DNA of 64,000 bases, taken from NCBI RefSeq assembly GCF_028416635.1, contig NZ_CP114013.1, positions 5,270,001 through 5,334,000 on the forward strand, read 5' to 3'. This document shows positions 25,724-35,139 of this stretch, one piece after another. Position numbers and translations under genes: made by a program. The notes beneath the pieces were generated by a model that searched no databases, was not told the DNA's origin, and saw nothing but the letters and a program-made list of their open reading frames with translations. Origin of the DNA: Baekduia alba (GTDB lineage Bacteria; Actinomycetota; Thermoleophilia; Solirubrobacterales; Solirubrobacteraceae). Within the stretch, counting starts at the first letter, position 1. Each line of letters starts with the position of its first letter.

Positions 25724-28189
25724 GTGGCCGCGAGCGCTTCCCCCACGCCTCCGGAGCGCGCGGGCTCCCGCGCGCTCGCGCTGGCCGTCGTCCTGCTGCT
25801 CGCGGCCGTCGTCGCCGACCTGGTGATCGGCGGCACGACGCTGACGATCGTCGCCGTGACGCTGCTCGCGGCGGTCGCGTTCGCGCTGGTGCGGGCGCAG
25901 GGCGTCCTGGCCCGCACCGCCCGGTCGCTGGTGGTCGAGCGCGACGCCGAGCGCGTGGCGCGCCACCGCTTCGAGCTGCTGGCCCGCGTCGCCGACCTGC
26001 TCGAGTCGCCGCTGGATCCCGACGAGATGCTCGGGCGGATCACGGGGCTGTTCGTCCCGTCGCTGGGCGACGTCGCGATCTTCGACCGGCTGCAGCCCGA
26101 CGGGACGCTGCGCGGCGCGGTGACCGCGGCGGTCGACGACCGCGTCGCCGACGACCTGCGCCAGCTGCGCGAGCGGCACCCGCTGGACCCGGCCAGCGAG
26201 CATCCGGTCGCGATCGCGCTCCGGACCGGCGAGCCGACGCTCCTCCAGGACCTCCCGCACGAGGTCTACCAGTACGCCGACAGCGCCGAGCACGTCGCGC
26301 ACGTGGTGGACTTCGAGTACCAGTCCGTGCTGTCGGTCCCGCTGATCGGGCGCGCCGCCACGTTCGGGACGATCTCGTTCGTGCGCCGCGCCGGCCGCGA
26401 GCCGTTCACGCCCGACGAGGTGACGCTCGCGCGCATCGTCTGCGCGCGCGCCGCGCTGGCGCTCGACAACGTCACGCTCTTCGACGGGCTGCGCACCACG
26501 GAGGAGCGCATGGCGGCGATCGTCGAGAACCTCGGCGAGGCGGTCGCGGCGATCGGCGCCGACGGGCAGCTGCGGTTCGCCAACTCGGCGGCGGCGGAGT
26601 TCGCGGGCGTGGAGAGCGCCGAGGCGCTGGTGGCGGGCGGCGGCCCGGCGCTGCTGGCGCGGTGGTCGGTCGTCGACGAGCGCGGCGACCCGATCGCGCC
26701 GGAGGACTACCTGTTCGTCCGCGCGCTCGCGGGCGAGACGCCGCCGCCGCGGCTGCAGCACGCGATCGACCGCGAGACCGGGCGGGACCGCTGGCTGCTC
26801 ACGCGCGTGGCGCCGGTGTTCGACGCCGCGGGCGCCGTCGACTTCGTCGTCTGGGTCGGCGAGGACATGACCGCGGTCAAGCGCCAGGAGATGCGCGAGC
26901 GGCTGCTGTCCAACGCCTCCAAGCTGCTGGGCTCCTCGCTGGACGTCGACGCCACGCTGGACAAGGCCGCGTGGGCGGTCGTCCCGGAGCTGGCCGACTG
27001 GGCGCGCGTCGACCTGCCCGACGAGCGCGGGTCGCTCGTCCAGGTCGCGGTCGCCCACCGGGAGCTCGAGAAGGTCGAGCTGCTGGAGGAGTGGCGCCGC
27101 GACTTCCCGCCCGACCCCGCCGACGCGCGCGGGCCGGCCGAGGTCATGCGGTCCGGGCGGTCGGTCGTGTGGAGCGAGGTGTTCCCGGCCGACGTGACCG
27201 CCTACGCGCAGGCGCCGCGGCACGCCGAGCTGATGCAGGCGATCGCCACGCGCTCGATGCTGATCGTCCCGCTGGTCGCCGGCGAGCGGGTGATCGGGAC
27301 CATGCAGCTCGCGACGACGACCGAGAGCGGGCGGCTGCTCGGCCCGGCCGACCTGGAGGTCGCCGAGGAGCTGGCGCGGCGCGCGGCGATCGCGGTCGAG
27401 CACGCGCGGATCCACGCGGCACGCACCCACATCGCCACGACGCTGCAGCGCTCGCTGCTGCCGCCGCGGCTGCCGGTGATCCCGGGGCTGGCGATCGCCG
27501 CGCGGTTCCGGGCGGCCGGGACGGCGACCGAGGTCGGCGGCGACTTCTATGACCTGTTCGAGGGTCGCGGCAAGTGGATGGTCATGATGGGCGACGTGAC
27601 CGGCAAGGGGCCGGGCGCGGCGGCGATCACGTCGCTGGCGCGCTACACGATGCGGACCGTCGCGCAGTACGAGGATGACCCGACCGCGATGCTGCGGCGC
27701 CTCAACGCGACGCTCGGCGCCGACCCGGAGCGGCGCCAGATCTGCACGGCGGTGTGCGTCGGCATCCGCGACGTGGTCGACGGCAAGGTCGGGTTGGAGA
27801 TCGTGTGCGCCGGGCATCCGGCCCCGTTGTTGGTGTCCTCGGTCGACGGGAGCGTGCGGCCGGTCGGGCGGTCCGGGACGTTGTTGGGGGCCTTCCCGGA
27901 GGGGCGCTGGACGCCGACGACCGTGGAGCTGGGCGTCGGCGACTCGCTGGTGCTCTACACCGACGGCGTGACCGACACGCGCGGGGCGGAGGGGCGCTTC
28001 GGAGGAGAGCGCCTCGAGGCGCTGCTGGCCGCGATCGGCCCGGTCGAGCCCGACGCGATCGCGGGCGGGATCGACGCGGCGCTCATGGAGTTCGGCGAGC
28101 AGCGCGACGACGTCGCGGTCCTCGTCCTGAGCGGCGCCGGCGCCGACGCGCCGCCCCGCGCGACCGTCCTGGGCCAGACCTCGGCCTGA
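25724..28189 (+). CDS. GAF/PAS-domain PP2C (SpoIIE-type) phosphatase
   Basis: An 821-aa signalling phosphatase. Two membrane helices at the N-terminus (ALALAVVLLLAAVVADLVIG, LTIVAVTLLAAVAFALV) are followed by a GAF domain (about 75-245), a PAS domain (about 258-385), a second GAF (about 395-555) and a C-terminal PP2C/SpoIIE domain (about 575-815). The last has GGDFYDLFE, MGDVTGKGPGAAAITS and LYTDGVTDTRG, the metal-binding aspartates of the family. Such proteins usually dephosphorylate anti-anti-sigma factors in partner-switching stress cascades; no anti-sigma or STAS gene is adjacent. GTG start at leaderless spacing. Confidence 0.92.
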   Translation: MAASASPTPPERAGSRALALAVVLLLAAVVADLVIGGTTLTIVAVTLLAAVAFALVRAQGVLARTARSLVVERDAERVARHRFELLARVADLLESPLDPDEMLGRITGLFVPSLGDVAIFDRLQPDGTLRGAVTAAVDDRVADDLRQLRERHPLDPASEHPVAIALRTGEPTLLQDLPHEVYQYADSAEHVAHVVDFEYQSVLSVPLIGRAATFGTISFVRRAGREPFTPDEVTLARIVCARAALALDNVTLFDGLRTTEERMAAIVENLGEAVAAIGADGQLRFANSAAAEFAGVESAEALVAGGGPALLARWSVVDERGDPIAPEDYLFVRALAGETPPPRLQHAIDRETGRDRWLLTRVAPVFDAAGAVDFVVWVGEDMTAVKRQEMRERLLSNASKLLGSSLDVDATLDKAAWAVVPELADWARVDLPDERGSLVQVAVAHRELEKVELLEEWRRDFPPDPADARGPAEVMRSGRSVVWSEVFPADVTAYAQAPRHAELMQAIATRSMLIVPLVAGERVIGTMQLATTTESGRLLGPADLEVAEELARRAAIAVEHARIHAARTHIATTLQRSLLPPRLPVIPGLAIAARFRAAGTATEVGGDFYDLFEGRGKWMVMMGDVTGKGPGAAAITSLARYTMRTVAQYEDDPTAMLRRLNATLGADPERRQICTAVCVGIRDVVDGKVGLEIVCAGHPAPLLVSSVDGSVRPVGRSGTLLGAFPEGRWTPTTVELGVGDSLVLYTDGVTDTRGAEGRFGGERLEALLAAIGPVEPDAIAGGIDAALMEFGEQRDDVAVLVLSGAGADAPPRATVLGQTSA

Positions 28190-28305
28190 GCATCGGCCCC
28201 GAACGATCAGCGGCCTCACGGATTCGTCCGGACCATGCGGGATCTTTGCGCCGCAGCCGTTGACCCGCCGGCCCGGTCGGCGTGGCATGGGCTGCGAGGA
28301 GGGTC

Positions 28306-28479
28306 ATGGACCGGTCGCTTCCGATCTACGCCAGCACGGCCACCCGCCGCGGTCGCGGCCGAGGATGGTCGCGTCGCCGACGCCGCTGGGTCGGCCGGGT
28401 GGTGAGACCGGGCGCCGTGGGGCTGGTTCTGGCGGTCGTGGCGCTGCTGGCGACGGCCGCGGAGCGAGCGGTGGGGTGA
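28306..28479 (+). CDS. Possible small membrane protein, 57 aa
   Basis: ATG behind GAGGAGGG (28296-28303). The peptide has a strongly basic front (TRRGRGRGWSRRRRRW) and a single hydrophobic stretch (AVGLVLAVVALLATAA) near the C-terminus. The basic-inside pattern fits an inner-membrane miniprotein, and the ribosome site is good though close (2 nt). No family known, and it lies in a repeat-rich gene-poor stretch, so it may be spurious. Confidence 0.4.
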   Translation: MDRSLPIYASTATRRGRGRGWSRRRRRWVGRVVRPGAVGLVLAVVALLATAAERAVG

Positions 28480-28503
28480 GGGGGCTTCGCGCCTACGGCC
28501 GGG

Positions 28504-28880
28504 CGCCGGGCGTGGTTGGTCACCAGTGTGGCGCGTTGTCGTGGCTGCGGCGCGTGGGTTCGTCCCTCATCAAGGGCGTGCGAGTGTGGTGGCGGCGCTC
28601 CACGCGGTCGGTGTGGCTCGTCCTCGTGGCAGCGCGGGGGGCGAGTTCGGGGCCGACTCGTCGGGTCAGGCGCTATGGATCGCGTGAAGTCCGCGTATGT
28701 CGCGGACTTGACGCGATCGAGCACCATTCGGCCCCGAACCGCCCGCCCCGAAGCACGACCAACGACGAGCCACACCGACCCCGGTCGCGCCGCCAAACGC
28801 CTTGACGCCCTTGATGAGGAACGAACCACGCCCCGCAGCACCACACGCGCGCCGTACTGGTGACCAACCAACGCCCGCGC
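28504..28880. repeat. Large imperfect inverted repeat, about 370 bp
   Basis: Two arms of about 180 nt face each other around a centre near 28692-28698. Perfectly complementary blocks: 28514-28527 with 28856-28869 (14 bp), 28566-28579 with 28805-28818 (14 bp), 28606-28622 with 28764-28780 (17 bp), 28645-28656 with 28728-28739 (12 bp). The core is AAGTCCGCG-TATGT-CGCGGACTT (28687-28709), extended by GATCGCGT/ACGCGATC (28678-28685, 28711-28718). Between blocks the arms differ by substitutions and small indels. No transposase or convincing ORF. Could be a MITE-like or REP-like element, two inverted copies of a repeat, or a long structured RNA between the phosphatase gene and ctaA. Confidence 0.75.
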
Positions 28881-28913
28881 GACCCGCCCGCGCGACCCGC
28901 CCGCGACCCCGCC

Positions 28914-29906
28914 CTACGACACCGCCGCCGGCTCCCGCGGAGCCGCCGGCTCGCGCGGCGACACGTCATCGCTCGCCGCCACCCGCTCCGCCCGGCCAGC
29001 GGCCAGATACGACCAGACCAGCGCGTTCCAGGTCAGCGTGACCGACGCGACGTGGAGCCAGACGGTCCAGGCCGGGTAGTCGAGGATGTGGTACTGCAGC
29101 GTGCCGACGGCGCCCGTCAGCGCGACCGCGAGGCAGACGGCGGTGAGGGGCGCGTAGAGGTCGCGGGCTCCGCGGAGGCGGGCGAAGATCCAGAGGGCGA
29201 CCGCGCAGACGCCGAAGACCGCGGCGATCCGCGCGTGGACCATGATCACCGTCTTGAACGTGTCGTCGCCGAAGATGCCGAGGCGCGAGACGGTGTCGTC
29301 GGTGCCCTCGCCGCCGGCGTAGGGGCCGGAGGCGGTGACGGCCGTCCCGATCACCACGACCGCGCCGCCGACCACGGTCAGCGCGCGCGTCATCCGGACG
29401 AGCAGCGCGTCGTGCGACGGCGTCTGCGGCTGCTCGCGGCGTTCGCGGACGACGCGCCACACGAGCGTGACCGCGACGACGAGCGTCGCGATCGACAGCA
29501 GGAAGTGCGACATCACCGTGACGGGGTTGAGGCCCGTCAGCACCGTGACCCCGCCGAGCACGGCCTGGACCGCGACGCCCGCCGCGAGCAGGGCGCCCAT
29601 GACCGTGAAGTCGCGGCGGTAGGGCCGGCGCAGGAGCGCGAACGCGAGGCACAGGACCGCCGCGATCGACACCGGCGTCGTGATCATCCGGTTGGAGAAC
29701 TCGATGTAGGCGTGCCCGTTCGACGGCGTCACCGACGTGCCGTTGCAGCGCGGCCACTCGGGGCAGCCCAGGCCGGAGCCGGTCAGCCGGACGGCGGCGC
29801 CGGAGATGATGATGAGCGTGAAGAGCACCAGCGCCGACCACGCGGCGTAGGCGTGCACGCGCGGGGAGATCGGCCACCGGTCCCGCAGGCGATCGAGACG
29901 GGACAT
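28914..29906 (-). CDS. ctaA: Heme A synthase (CtaA/Cox15 family)
   Basis: A 330-aa polytopic membrane protein (about eight helices) that converts heme O to heme A for aa3-type cytochrome oxidase. Features: RLTGSGLGCPEWPRCNG with the Cys pair in the first periplasmic loop, YIEFSNRM, and conserved histidines in VMSHFLLSI, IMVHARIAA and WLHVASVTL. The ATG at 29906 is chosen because CATCCT (29921-29916, minus) ends 9 nt before it; a start at 29933 would add nine residues. The C-terminal tail repeats REPAA. No ctaB or oxidase genes adjoin it. Confidence 0.92.
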   Translation of the reverse strand: MSRLDRLRDRWPISPRVHAYAAWSALVLFTLIIISGAAVRLTGSGLGCPEWPRCNGTSVTPSNGHAYIEFSNRMITTPVSIAAVLCLAFALLRRPYRRDFTVMGALLAAGVAVQAVLGGVTVLTGLNPVTVMSHFLLSIATLVVAVTLVWRVVRERREQPQTPSHDALLVRMTRALTVVGGAVVVIGTAVTASGPYAGGEGTDDTVSRLGIFGDDTFKTVIMVHARIAAVFGVCAVALWIFARLRGARDLYAPLTAVCLAVALTGAVGTLQYHILDYPAWTVWLHVASVTLTWNALVWSYLAAGRAERVAASDDVSPREPAAPREPAAVS

Positions 29907-29955
29907 GCGCCGCACAGGATGCCAACTCCGCACGTGGTCGTGCGTGACTCAGGCC

Positions 29956-30975
29956 TCAGAGGGCGCGGAGCGCGGCGGCGAGCGCCGCCGCCGTGGCCGA
30001 CCAGCCGCCCGGGACGAGCGCGAAGCCGGCGCGGGCGCGCTCGGCGCGCAGCGCGTAGTCCGGGTCGGCGAGGAAGGCCTCGACGGCGTCGGCGGCCGCG
30101 AGCGGGCCGCGAGCGAACGAGGCGGCGTCGCCCAGCGCGGCGCGGGAGGCGGCGTCGTCGGGCGCGACGACGGCCTGGCCGCAGGCGAGCATCGCGATCG
30201 CGGCGGGGCGCCAGCCGCGAACGGCCGGCGCGAGCGCGACCGTGGCCGACGCGAACGCGTGCGCGAGCGCCTCGGGACCGGGGTCGACGCCGAGGAACGG
30301 GAACGGCAGCGCGAGGTCCGGCCGGACCCCGGTGACCGCGAACGAGAGGTCGTCGCGCCGCTGGGCGACCTCCGCCGCCGCCAGCAGGCCGAACGGCTCC
30401 TCGCCGTGGACCAGGACGAGGTCCTCGCGCCGATGGACGGGCTTCGGGACGTACGCCGCGTCGGCGCCGGCCGGCAGCCCGCCGCCGAGCCAGGCCGGGC
30501 CGAGGACCGGGACGCCGCTCGCCCAGCCCAGCTCGGCGAGCGGCGCGGGCTCCGCGGTCGCGAGCACGGCGCGCGCGCGGAGGCCCGGCGCGGTGAGGAC
30601 CGCCGGCGCGGCGGGCCACCCGGCGGCGAGGACGACGTCGGCGGCCGCGAGCGGATCGGCGGCGGGCGCAGCGGCAGCGGCCGGCGGCGCGTCCTCCTCC
30701 AGCTCGGCGGCCGTCACGACGTGCGGCGTGATGCCTTCCGCGCGCAGGGCGCCGAGCAGCTCGGGCGGGATGCCGGCGGCGCGGGGTGTGTCGGTGCCGG
30801 GACCGAGGACGAGCGTCACCGAGAAGCCCTCAGACCCAGGGCGGTCGGCGAGCGGCGCCGGCCCGTCGCGCAGCAGGTCGCCCAGCGCCCACGGCACCGC
30901 CGCCGGCGTCCCGACGACCGGCTCGTCCTCAGGCTCCGGCGCCGGCTCGGGTGGGCGGCGCTTCAGGCGGGGCAT
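29956..30975 (-). CDS. GT4-like glycosyltransferase, degenerate
   Basis: A 339-aa protein, Ala/Pro-rich, resembling the second Rossmann lobe and C-terminal helices of GT-B glycosyltransferases: LGVDPGPEALAHAFASATVALAPAVRGWRPAAIAMLACGQAVVAPDDAASRAALGD. The MLACG segment matches the same position in the enzymes at 57984 and 60152 (EMLACG). The first 50 residues are a proline-rich, low-complexity lead. It may be a glycan-modifying enzyme of unknown donor. The ATG overlaps the end of the MOSC gene by 13 nt, so the two form an operon. Confidence 0.7.
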   Translation of the reverse strand: MPRLKRRPPEPAPEPEDEPVVGTPAAVPWALGDLLRDGPAPLADRPGSEGFSVTLVLGPGTDTPRAAGIPPELLGALRAEGITPHVVTAAELEEDAPPAAAAAPAADPLAAADVVLAAGWPAAPAVLTAPGLRARAVLATAEPAPLAELGWASGVPVLGPAWLGGGLPAGADAAYVPKPVHRREDLVLVHGEEPFGLLAAAEVAQRRDDLSFAVTGVRPDLALPFPFLGVDPGPEALAHAFASATVALAPAVRGWRPAAIAMLACGQAVVAPDDAASRAALGDAASFARGPLAAADAVEAFLADPDYALRAERARAGFALVPGGWSATAAALAAALRAL

Positions 30976-31772
30976 GGCGTCAACGCGTCGCCGACGCGGA
31001 TCTCGCCGGCCTCGAGGATGTCGGCGCGCAGGCCGCCGCGGTGGACCATGGGACGCAGCAGAGCGCCGCCGTTGAGCCGGTCCAGGTGGGCGCAGGGCTC
31101 GCACAGCCGGCGGCCCCGGCACCGCACCGATCCCAACAGGAACGCGCGTCCGACCAAGGCGTTCAGGTCGGTCCCGCGGACCACGACGTTGCGGCGGTGA
31201 TCGACCACCGCGCCGCGCGCGGCCGCCAGCTCGTCGAGCACGTCGGCGTCGACCAGCGTCAGCGCGGACCCCGGCCGCCCCGAGGCGAAGGTCCCGACGC
31301 CGTGCCAGTACCGATCCCCGCGCAACCCGCGATCCGGGACCGCGGAGGCGACGGTCAGCGCCTCGACCGGCGCCGTCGCCGACGGCGCGATCGCCAGCGC
31401 CTCGACCACCCCGGCCGCGACGTCCGCGACCGGCACCGGCGGCCAGGTCGCCAGCTCCAGCGGCGCGACCACGAAGCCCTCCACCAACGCGTCCTCGGTG
31501 CCCGCCGGATCCCAGATCACGCCCGACGGCACGCCGAACATGACGACGGCCCGCGGCCCGCCGCCGTCCCGCGCCGGGCGGATCCCGATCCACGACCCCG
31601 GCCACGCGAAGTCGCCGACGTCGGCGACCGGCACGAGCCCCAGCCCGCGCTCGGCCAGCCACGCGCGGCGCTCGTCGTCGTCGAGCGGCACGTCGACCGC
31701 CGGCACCGCGACGACCTGCGCGATGCACGCGGCCAGCGTCGAGCGCTCCGTGTGCCGGGAAGAAGACCCCAC
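30963..31772 (-). CDS. MOSC-domain protein
   Basis: A 269-aa protein. The C-terminal two thirds is a MOSC domain (molybdenum-cofactor sulfurase C-terminal type): [77 protein letters not shown] with the conserved cysteine. Stand-alone MOSC proteins handle sulfur carried as a cysteine persulfide or reduce N-hydroxylated compounds. The N-terminal 110 residues ([20 protein letters not shown] before the domain) are not recognised. Start GTG 31772, with TATCGT (31786-31781, minus) 8 nt upstream. Forms an operon with the downstream glycosyltransferase-like gene. Confidence 0.85.
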   Translation of the reverse strand: MGSSSRHTERSTLAACIAQVVAVPAVDVPLDDDERRAWLAERGLGLVPVADVGDFAWPGSWIGIRPARDGGGPRAVVMFGVPSGVIWDPAGTEDALVEGFVVAPLELATWPPVPVADVAAGVVEALAIAPSATAPVEALTVASAVPDRGLRGDRYWHGVGTFASGRPGSALTLVDADVLDELAAARGAVVDHRRNVVVRGTDLNALVGRAFLLGSVRCRGRRLCEPCAHLDRLNGGALLRPMVHRGGLRADILEAGEIRVGDALTPCPA

Positions 31773-31809
31773 GGGCCCCAACGATACGGAGAGATACAGT
31801 CCGGCCTCG
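31773..31809. promoter_or_regulatory. Back-to-back leaderless promoters, MOSC gene / rfbF
   Basis: In only 37 bp lie TATCGT (minus, 31786-31781) and TACAGT (plus, 31795-31800), 8 bp apart and pointing away from each other. Polymerase cannot sit on both at once, and each -35 region would fall close to or inside the opposite gene. Confidence 0.5.
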
Positions 31810-32586
31810 ATGAAGGCCGTGATCCTCGCGGGCGGCCTCGGCACGCGGCTGGCCGAGGAGACGTCGATCCGCCCCAAGCCGATGGTCGAGATCGGCGGCA
31901 AGCCGATCCTGTGGCACATCATGAAGATGTACGCCTCGCACGGCATCCACGACTTCGTCGTGTGCCTCGGCTACAAGGGCTACGTCATCAAGGAGTACTT
32001 CGCCAACTACCACCTGCACACCGCCGACGTCACGTTCGACCTCGCCGCCAACGCGATGGAGGTCCACACGAGCAGCGCCGAGCCGTGGCGCGTGACGCTC
32101 ACCGACACCGGCGACGCCACGATGACCGGCGGCCGGATCAAGCGCGCCGCGGGCTTCCTCGATCCGGACGAGGCGTTCTGCCTGACCTACGGCGACGGCG
32201 TCGCCGACGTCGACCTCACCGCGCTCATCGCCCACCACCGCGCGCACGGCCGCCTGGCGACCGTCACGACCGTCCAGCCGCCCGGCCGCTACGGGTCGAT
32301 CGAGTTCGGCCCCGGCGACGCGGTCAAGGCGTTCCACGAGAAGCCGCGCGGCGACGGCGGCTGGATCAACGGCGGCTTCTTCGTCCTCGAGCCCAAGGCC
32401 ATCGACTACATCGACGACGACGCCACGGTCTGGGAGCGCGAGCCGATCGAGCGCCTCGCCGCCGACGACCAGCTGCGCGCCTACCGCCACCGCGGCTACT
32501 GGCATGCGATGGACACGCTGCGCGACCGCCAGCAGCTCGAGGCGCTGTGGGCGACCGGCGCGCCACCGTGGAAGACGTGGGCGTGA
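31810..32586 (+). CDS. rfbF: Glucose-1-phosphate cytidylyltransferase
   Basis: A 258-aa nucleotidyltransferase that makes CDP-glucose from CTP and glucose 1-phosphate, the entry step to CDP-deoxysugars. The signature [20 protein letters not shown] (6-25) and [11 protein letters not shown] follow the family closely. Later motifs include [44 protein letters not shown] and [15 protein letters not shown]. Full length. First gene of a CDP-sugar module; the stop overlaps the next start (GTGA). Confidence 0.96.
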   Translation: MKAVILAGGLGTRLAEETSIRPKPMVEIGGKPILWHIMKMYASHGIHDFVVCLGYKGYVIKEYFANYHLHTADVTFDLAANAMEVHTSSAEPWRVTLTDTGDATMTGGRIKRAAGFLDPDEAFCLTYGDGVADVDLTALIAHHRAHGRLATVTTVQPPGRYGSIEFGPGDAVKAFHEKPRGDGGWINGGFFVLEPKAIDYIDDDATVWEREPIERLAADDQLRAYRHRGYWHAMDTLRDRQQLEALWATGAPPWKTWA

Positions 32587-33611
32587 GCGGGTTCTGGCAG
32601 GGCCGGCGCGTCCTGGTCACCGGCCACACGGGCTTCAAGGGCGCGTGGCTGACGCTGTGGCTGCTGCGGCTCGGCGCGGAGGTGACCGGCTTCGCGCACG
32701 CGGCCGAACCCGGATCGCTGCACGCCGAGGCGAACCTCGACAAGGACATCATCTCGATCGAGGGCGACGTCCGCGACCTCGACGCGGTCGTCGCCGCGAC
32801 CCGCGCCGCGCGCCCCGAGCTCCTCCTCCACCTCGCGGCCCAGCCGCTCGTCCGCCGCTCCTACGCCGAGCCGGTCGCGACGTACGCGACCAACGTCATG
32901 GGGACGGTCCACGTCCTGGAGGCCGCGCGCGCCGCGCCGGACCTGCGTGCGGCGCTCGTCGTCACCAGCGACAAGTGCTATGACAACTCGACGCCCGGCA
33001 CGGCCTACGCCGAGGACGCGCCGCTCGGCGGCCACGACCCCTACTCCAGCTCGAAGGGCGCCGCCGAGCTGGTCGCGGCCGCCTACCGCGCGAGCTACGA
33101 CCTGCCCGTCGCGACCGCCCGCGCCGGCAACGTGATCGGCGGCGGCGACTGGGCCCCGGACCGGATCGTGCCCGACGCGATGCGCGCCTTCGCCGACGGC
33201 CGCCCGCTGCACGTCCGCAACCCGCACGCGATCCGCCCCTGGCAGCACGTCCTCAACTGCCTCGACGGCTACCTCACGCTCGCCGAGCGCCTGCACGACG
33301 ACCCGCGCCTGGCCGGCGGCTTCAACTTCGGCCCGCCCGACGCCGACGCCCGCAGCGTCGAGTGGATCGTCGCGCGCCTGTGCCGCGCCTGGGGCGACGG
33401 CGCCGCCTGGGCGGCCGACCCCGGCCCGCACCCGCACGAGGCCCACACCCTGCGGCTGGACTCGTCCAAGGCGCGCGCGCAGCTGCGGTGGACCCCGCGC
33501 TGGGACCTGCCCGAGGCGCTGGAGCGCACCGTCGCCTGGCACCGCGCCGCGCACGACGGCGCCGACGCGCGCGCGCTGACGCTCGCCCAGCTCGACGCGT
33601 TCGCGGGCTGA
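32583..33611 (+). CDS. rfbG: CDP-glucose 4,6-dehydratase
   Basis: A 342-aa short-chain dehydrogenase/reductase that turns CDP-glucose into CDP-4-keto-6-deoxyglucose. NAD-binding GHTGFKG (14-20), active-site [10 protein letters not shown], catalytic Tyr/Lys in [12 protein letters not shown], and [23 protein letters not shown] all fit. The GTG at 32583 overlaps the rfbF stop as GTGA. In-frame GTG codons 6 and 15 nt farther upstream are possible but would deepen the overlap. Confidence 0.95.
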   Translation: MSGFWQGRRVLVTGHTGFKGAWLTLWLLRLGAEVTGFAHAAEPGSLHAEANLDKDIISIEGDVRDLDAVVAATRAARPELLLHLAAQPLVRRSYAEPVATYATNVMGTVHVLEAARAAPDLRAALVVTSDKCYDNSTPGTAYAEDAPLGGHDPYSSSKGAAELVAAAYRASYDLPVATARAGNVIGGGDWAPDRIVPDAMRAFADGRPLHVRNPHAIRPWQHVLNCLDGYLTLAERLHDDPRLAGGFNFGPPDADARSVEWIVARLCRAWGDGAAWAADPGPHPHEAHTLRLDSSKARAQLRWTPRWDLPEALERTVAWHRAAHDGADARALTLAQLDAFAG

Positions 33612-33632
33612 GCGTCGTTACCCTTCCCGCCG

Positions 33633-34187
33633 ATGCGCCGCCTCCCCACCAAGTTCGACGGAATCGTCCACCTCGCCCCCGACGTCCACGGCGACAGCCG
33701 CGGGTTCTTCCTCGAGGCCTTCCGCGAGGACGTGTGGGCGGAGAACGGCGTCGACGTCGCGTTCGTCCAGGACAACCACAGCCGCTCCGGCCAGGGCGTC
33801 GTGCGCGGCATGCACTTCTCGCTCGGCGACGGCCAGGCCAAGCTCATCCGCTGCGGCCGCGGCAGCATCTGGGACGTCGTGGTCGACCTGCGCGGCGGCT
33901 CGCCGACCTACGGCGAGTGGGAGGCCGTCGTGCTCGACGACGCCGAGGGCCACCAGCTCTTCGTGCCGGTCGGCTTCGCGCACGGCTTCTGCGTGCTCAG
34001 CGACGTCGCGGACGTCATGTACAAGGTGTCGTCCTACTACGACCCGGCCGTCGAGCGCGGCTTCCGCTGGGACGACCCGGCCGTCGGCATCGCGTGGCCG
34101 CCCGAGGTCGAGCACCACGTCTCCGAGCGCGACGCGACCGCGCCGCTGCTCGCCGACATCGCCGGCGATCTGACCTTCCCGGTCTGA
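33633..34187 (+). CDS. RmlC-like NDP-4-keto-6-deoxysugar 3,5-epimerase
   Basis: A 184-aa cupin of the dTDP-4-dehydrorhamnose 3,5-epimerase family. FQ/VQDNHSRS and VVRGMHFSLGDGQAKLIRCGRGSIWDVVVDLR hold the catalytic His-Asp region, and YKVSSYYDP contains the catalytic Tyr. In this setting the substrate is probably CDP-4-keto-6-deoxyglucose, not the dTDP form, because no rmlA or rmlB is nearby (inference). It has its own hexamer TACCCT (33619-33624), 8 nt before the ATG, although only 21 bp separate it from rfbG. Confidence 0.88.
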   Translation: MRRLPTKFDGIVHLAPDVHGDSRGFFLEAFREDVWAENGVDVAFVQDNHSRSGQGVVRGMHFSLGDGQAKLIRCGRGSIWDVVVDLRGGSPTYGEWEAVVLDDAEGHQLFVPVGFAHGFCVLSDVADVMYKVSSYYDPAVERGFRWDDPAVGIAWPPEVEHHVSERDATAPLLADIAGDLTFPV

Positions 34188-34203
34188 GCGGAGGCGCCGG
34201 CGC

Positions 34204-35139
34204 TCAGGCCGGCTTGACGCCCCACGCCAGCTGGTTGCCGACGTTGAGCGAGACCGGGCGCGCGCCCAGCCCGGACTTGGTCAGGGCGCCTTCGAACGCG
34301 CCGTGCAGCTTGCCGGGCAACGGCAGCAGCTGGGCCCAGTAGCGCGCCGGGTAGCGGTTGCGGATCACGTCGCGCCCCACGTCGGCCAGGCCGCCGCGCT
34401 TGAGCAGCTCGGTGATGCTCTTGGGCGAGAACAGCTGCATGTGCTCGACGTCCATGATCGGCGAGCGCAGCCCCAGCGTCCGGTTGACGCGCGAGCGGCG
34501 GTCGTGGCAGACGATGACGACCATGCCGCCGGGCTTGAGCATGTCGTAGGCGTCGCGCACCATCGCGGCCGGGTCCGGCACGTGCTCGATGGTCTGGAAG
34601 CACGTGATCAGGCTCAGGCTCCCAACCGGGTGCAGCCCGGCCTGGAAGACGCCCTGCTCGATCAGCGGGCGGATGGCGTCGGGCGCCGCGGCGATCGGAT
34701 CGGTCGACGGCTCGATGCCGGCGACCTCGGTGAAGCCGAGGTGCAGCAGCTCGGCCAGGAACGCGCCCTCCCCGGTGCCGATGTCCAGCGCGCCGACGCG
34801 ATCGGGCAGCCGCGCGGCCAGCGGGGCGACGGCCTCGCCGTAGGTGCGCGCGGCGAAGCCGGCCTCCTCGGCGCTGCCGAAGGCGGCGGCCTCGTAGAGG
34901 CTGGCGAGCGCCTCGGGCGACGGCACCGAGCTCGCGTAGACCAGGTCGCAGACCGGGCACTCGACGAGGTGCAGGCGCATCCGCTCAGGACGCTTGCGCG
35001 AAGCGAAGGCGTGATCGCCGAGCGCCGCGAAGTCCAGCGACTCGGTGGCGAAGACGTGCGACTGGTCGGTCGATCCGCACACCGGGCAGCCCCGGTGGGT
35101 CCGTTCGCTCAGCAGCCGGCTGGTCATCGTCTCGGACAT
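34204..35139 (-). CDS. Zinc-ribbon SAM-dependent methyltransferase, sugar C-methyltransferase type
   Basis: A 311-aa protein. The N-terminus has two CPxC knuckles (CPVCGS, CPVCDLVYASSVPSPE), the zinc-binding domain typical of NDP-hexose C-methyltransferases and related enzymes. A class I SAM domain follows: VGALDIGTGEGAFLAELLHLG, acidic post-motif GIEPS, CFQTIEHVPDP, LKPGGMVVIV. Given its neighbours, methylation of a keto-deoxysugar or a glycan end is likely (inference). ATG 35139 is supported by TACGCT (35152-35147, minus) 7 nt upstream. Confidence 0.87.
   Translation of the reverse strand: MSETMTSRLLSERTHRGCPVCGSTDQSHVFATESLDFAALGDHAFASRKRPERMRLHLVECPVCDLVYASSVPSPEALASLYEAAAFGSAEEAGFAARTYGEAVAPLAARLPDRVGALDIGTGEGAFLAELLHLGFTEVAGIEPSTDPIAAAPDAIRPLIEQGVFQAGLHPVGSLSLITCFQTIEHVPDPAAMVRDAYDMLKPGGMVVIVCHDRRSRVNRTLGLRSPIMDVEHMQLFSPKSITELLKRGGLADVGRDVIRNRYPARYWAQLLPLPGKLHGAFEGALTKSGLGARPVSLNVGNQLAWGVKPA

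Noticed and set aside
28516-28863. Protein-coding ORFs inside the large inverted repeat (both strands)
   Set aside because: The two peptides mirror one another because the DNA is palindromic, are low-complexity and Arg-rich, and have no start signals. A structural repeat explains them better.
33633-34187. Naming the epimerase rmlC for dTDP-rhamnose synthesis
   Set aside because: No rmlA, rmlB or rmlD accompanies it; it sits directly after CDP-glucose genes, so the nucleotide is probably CDP and the symbol would mislead.
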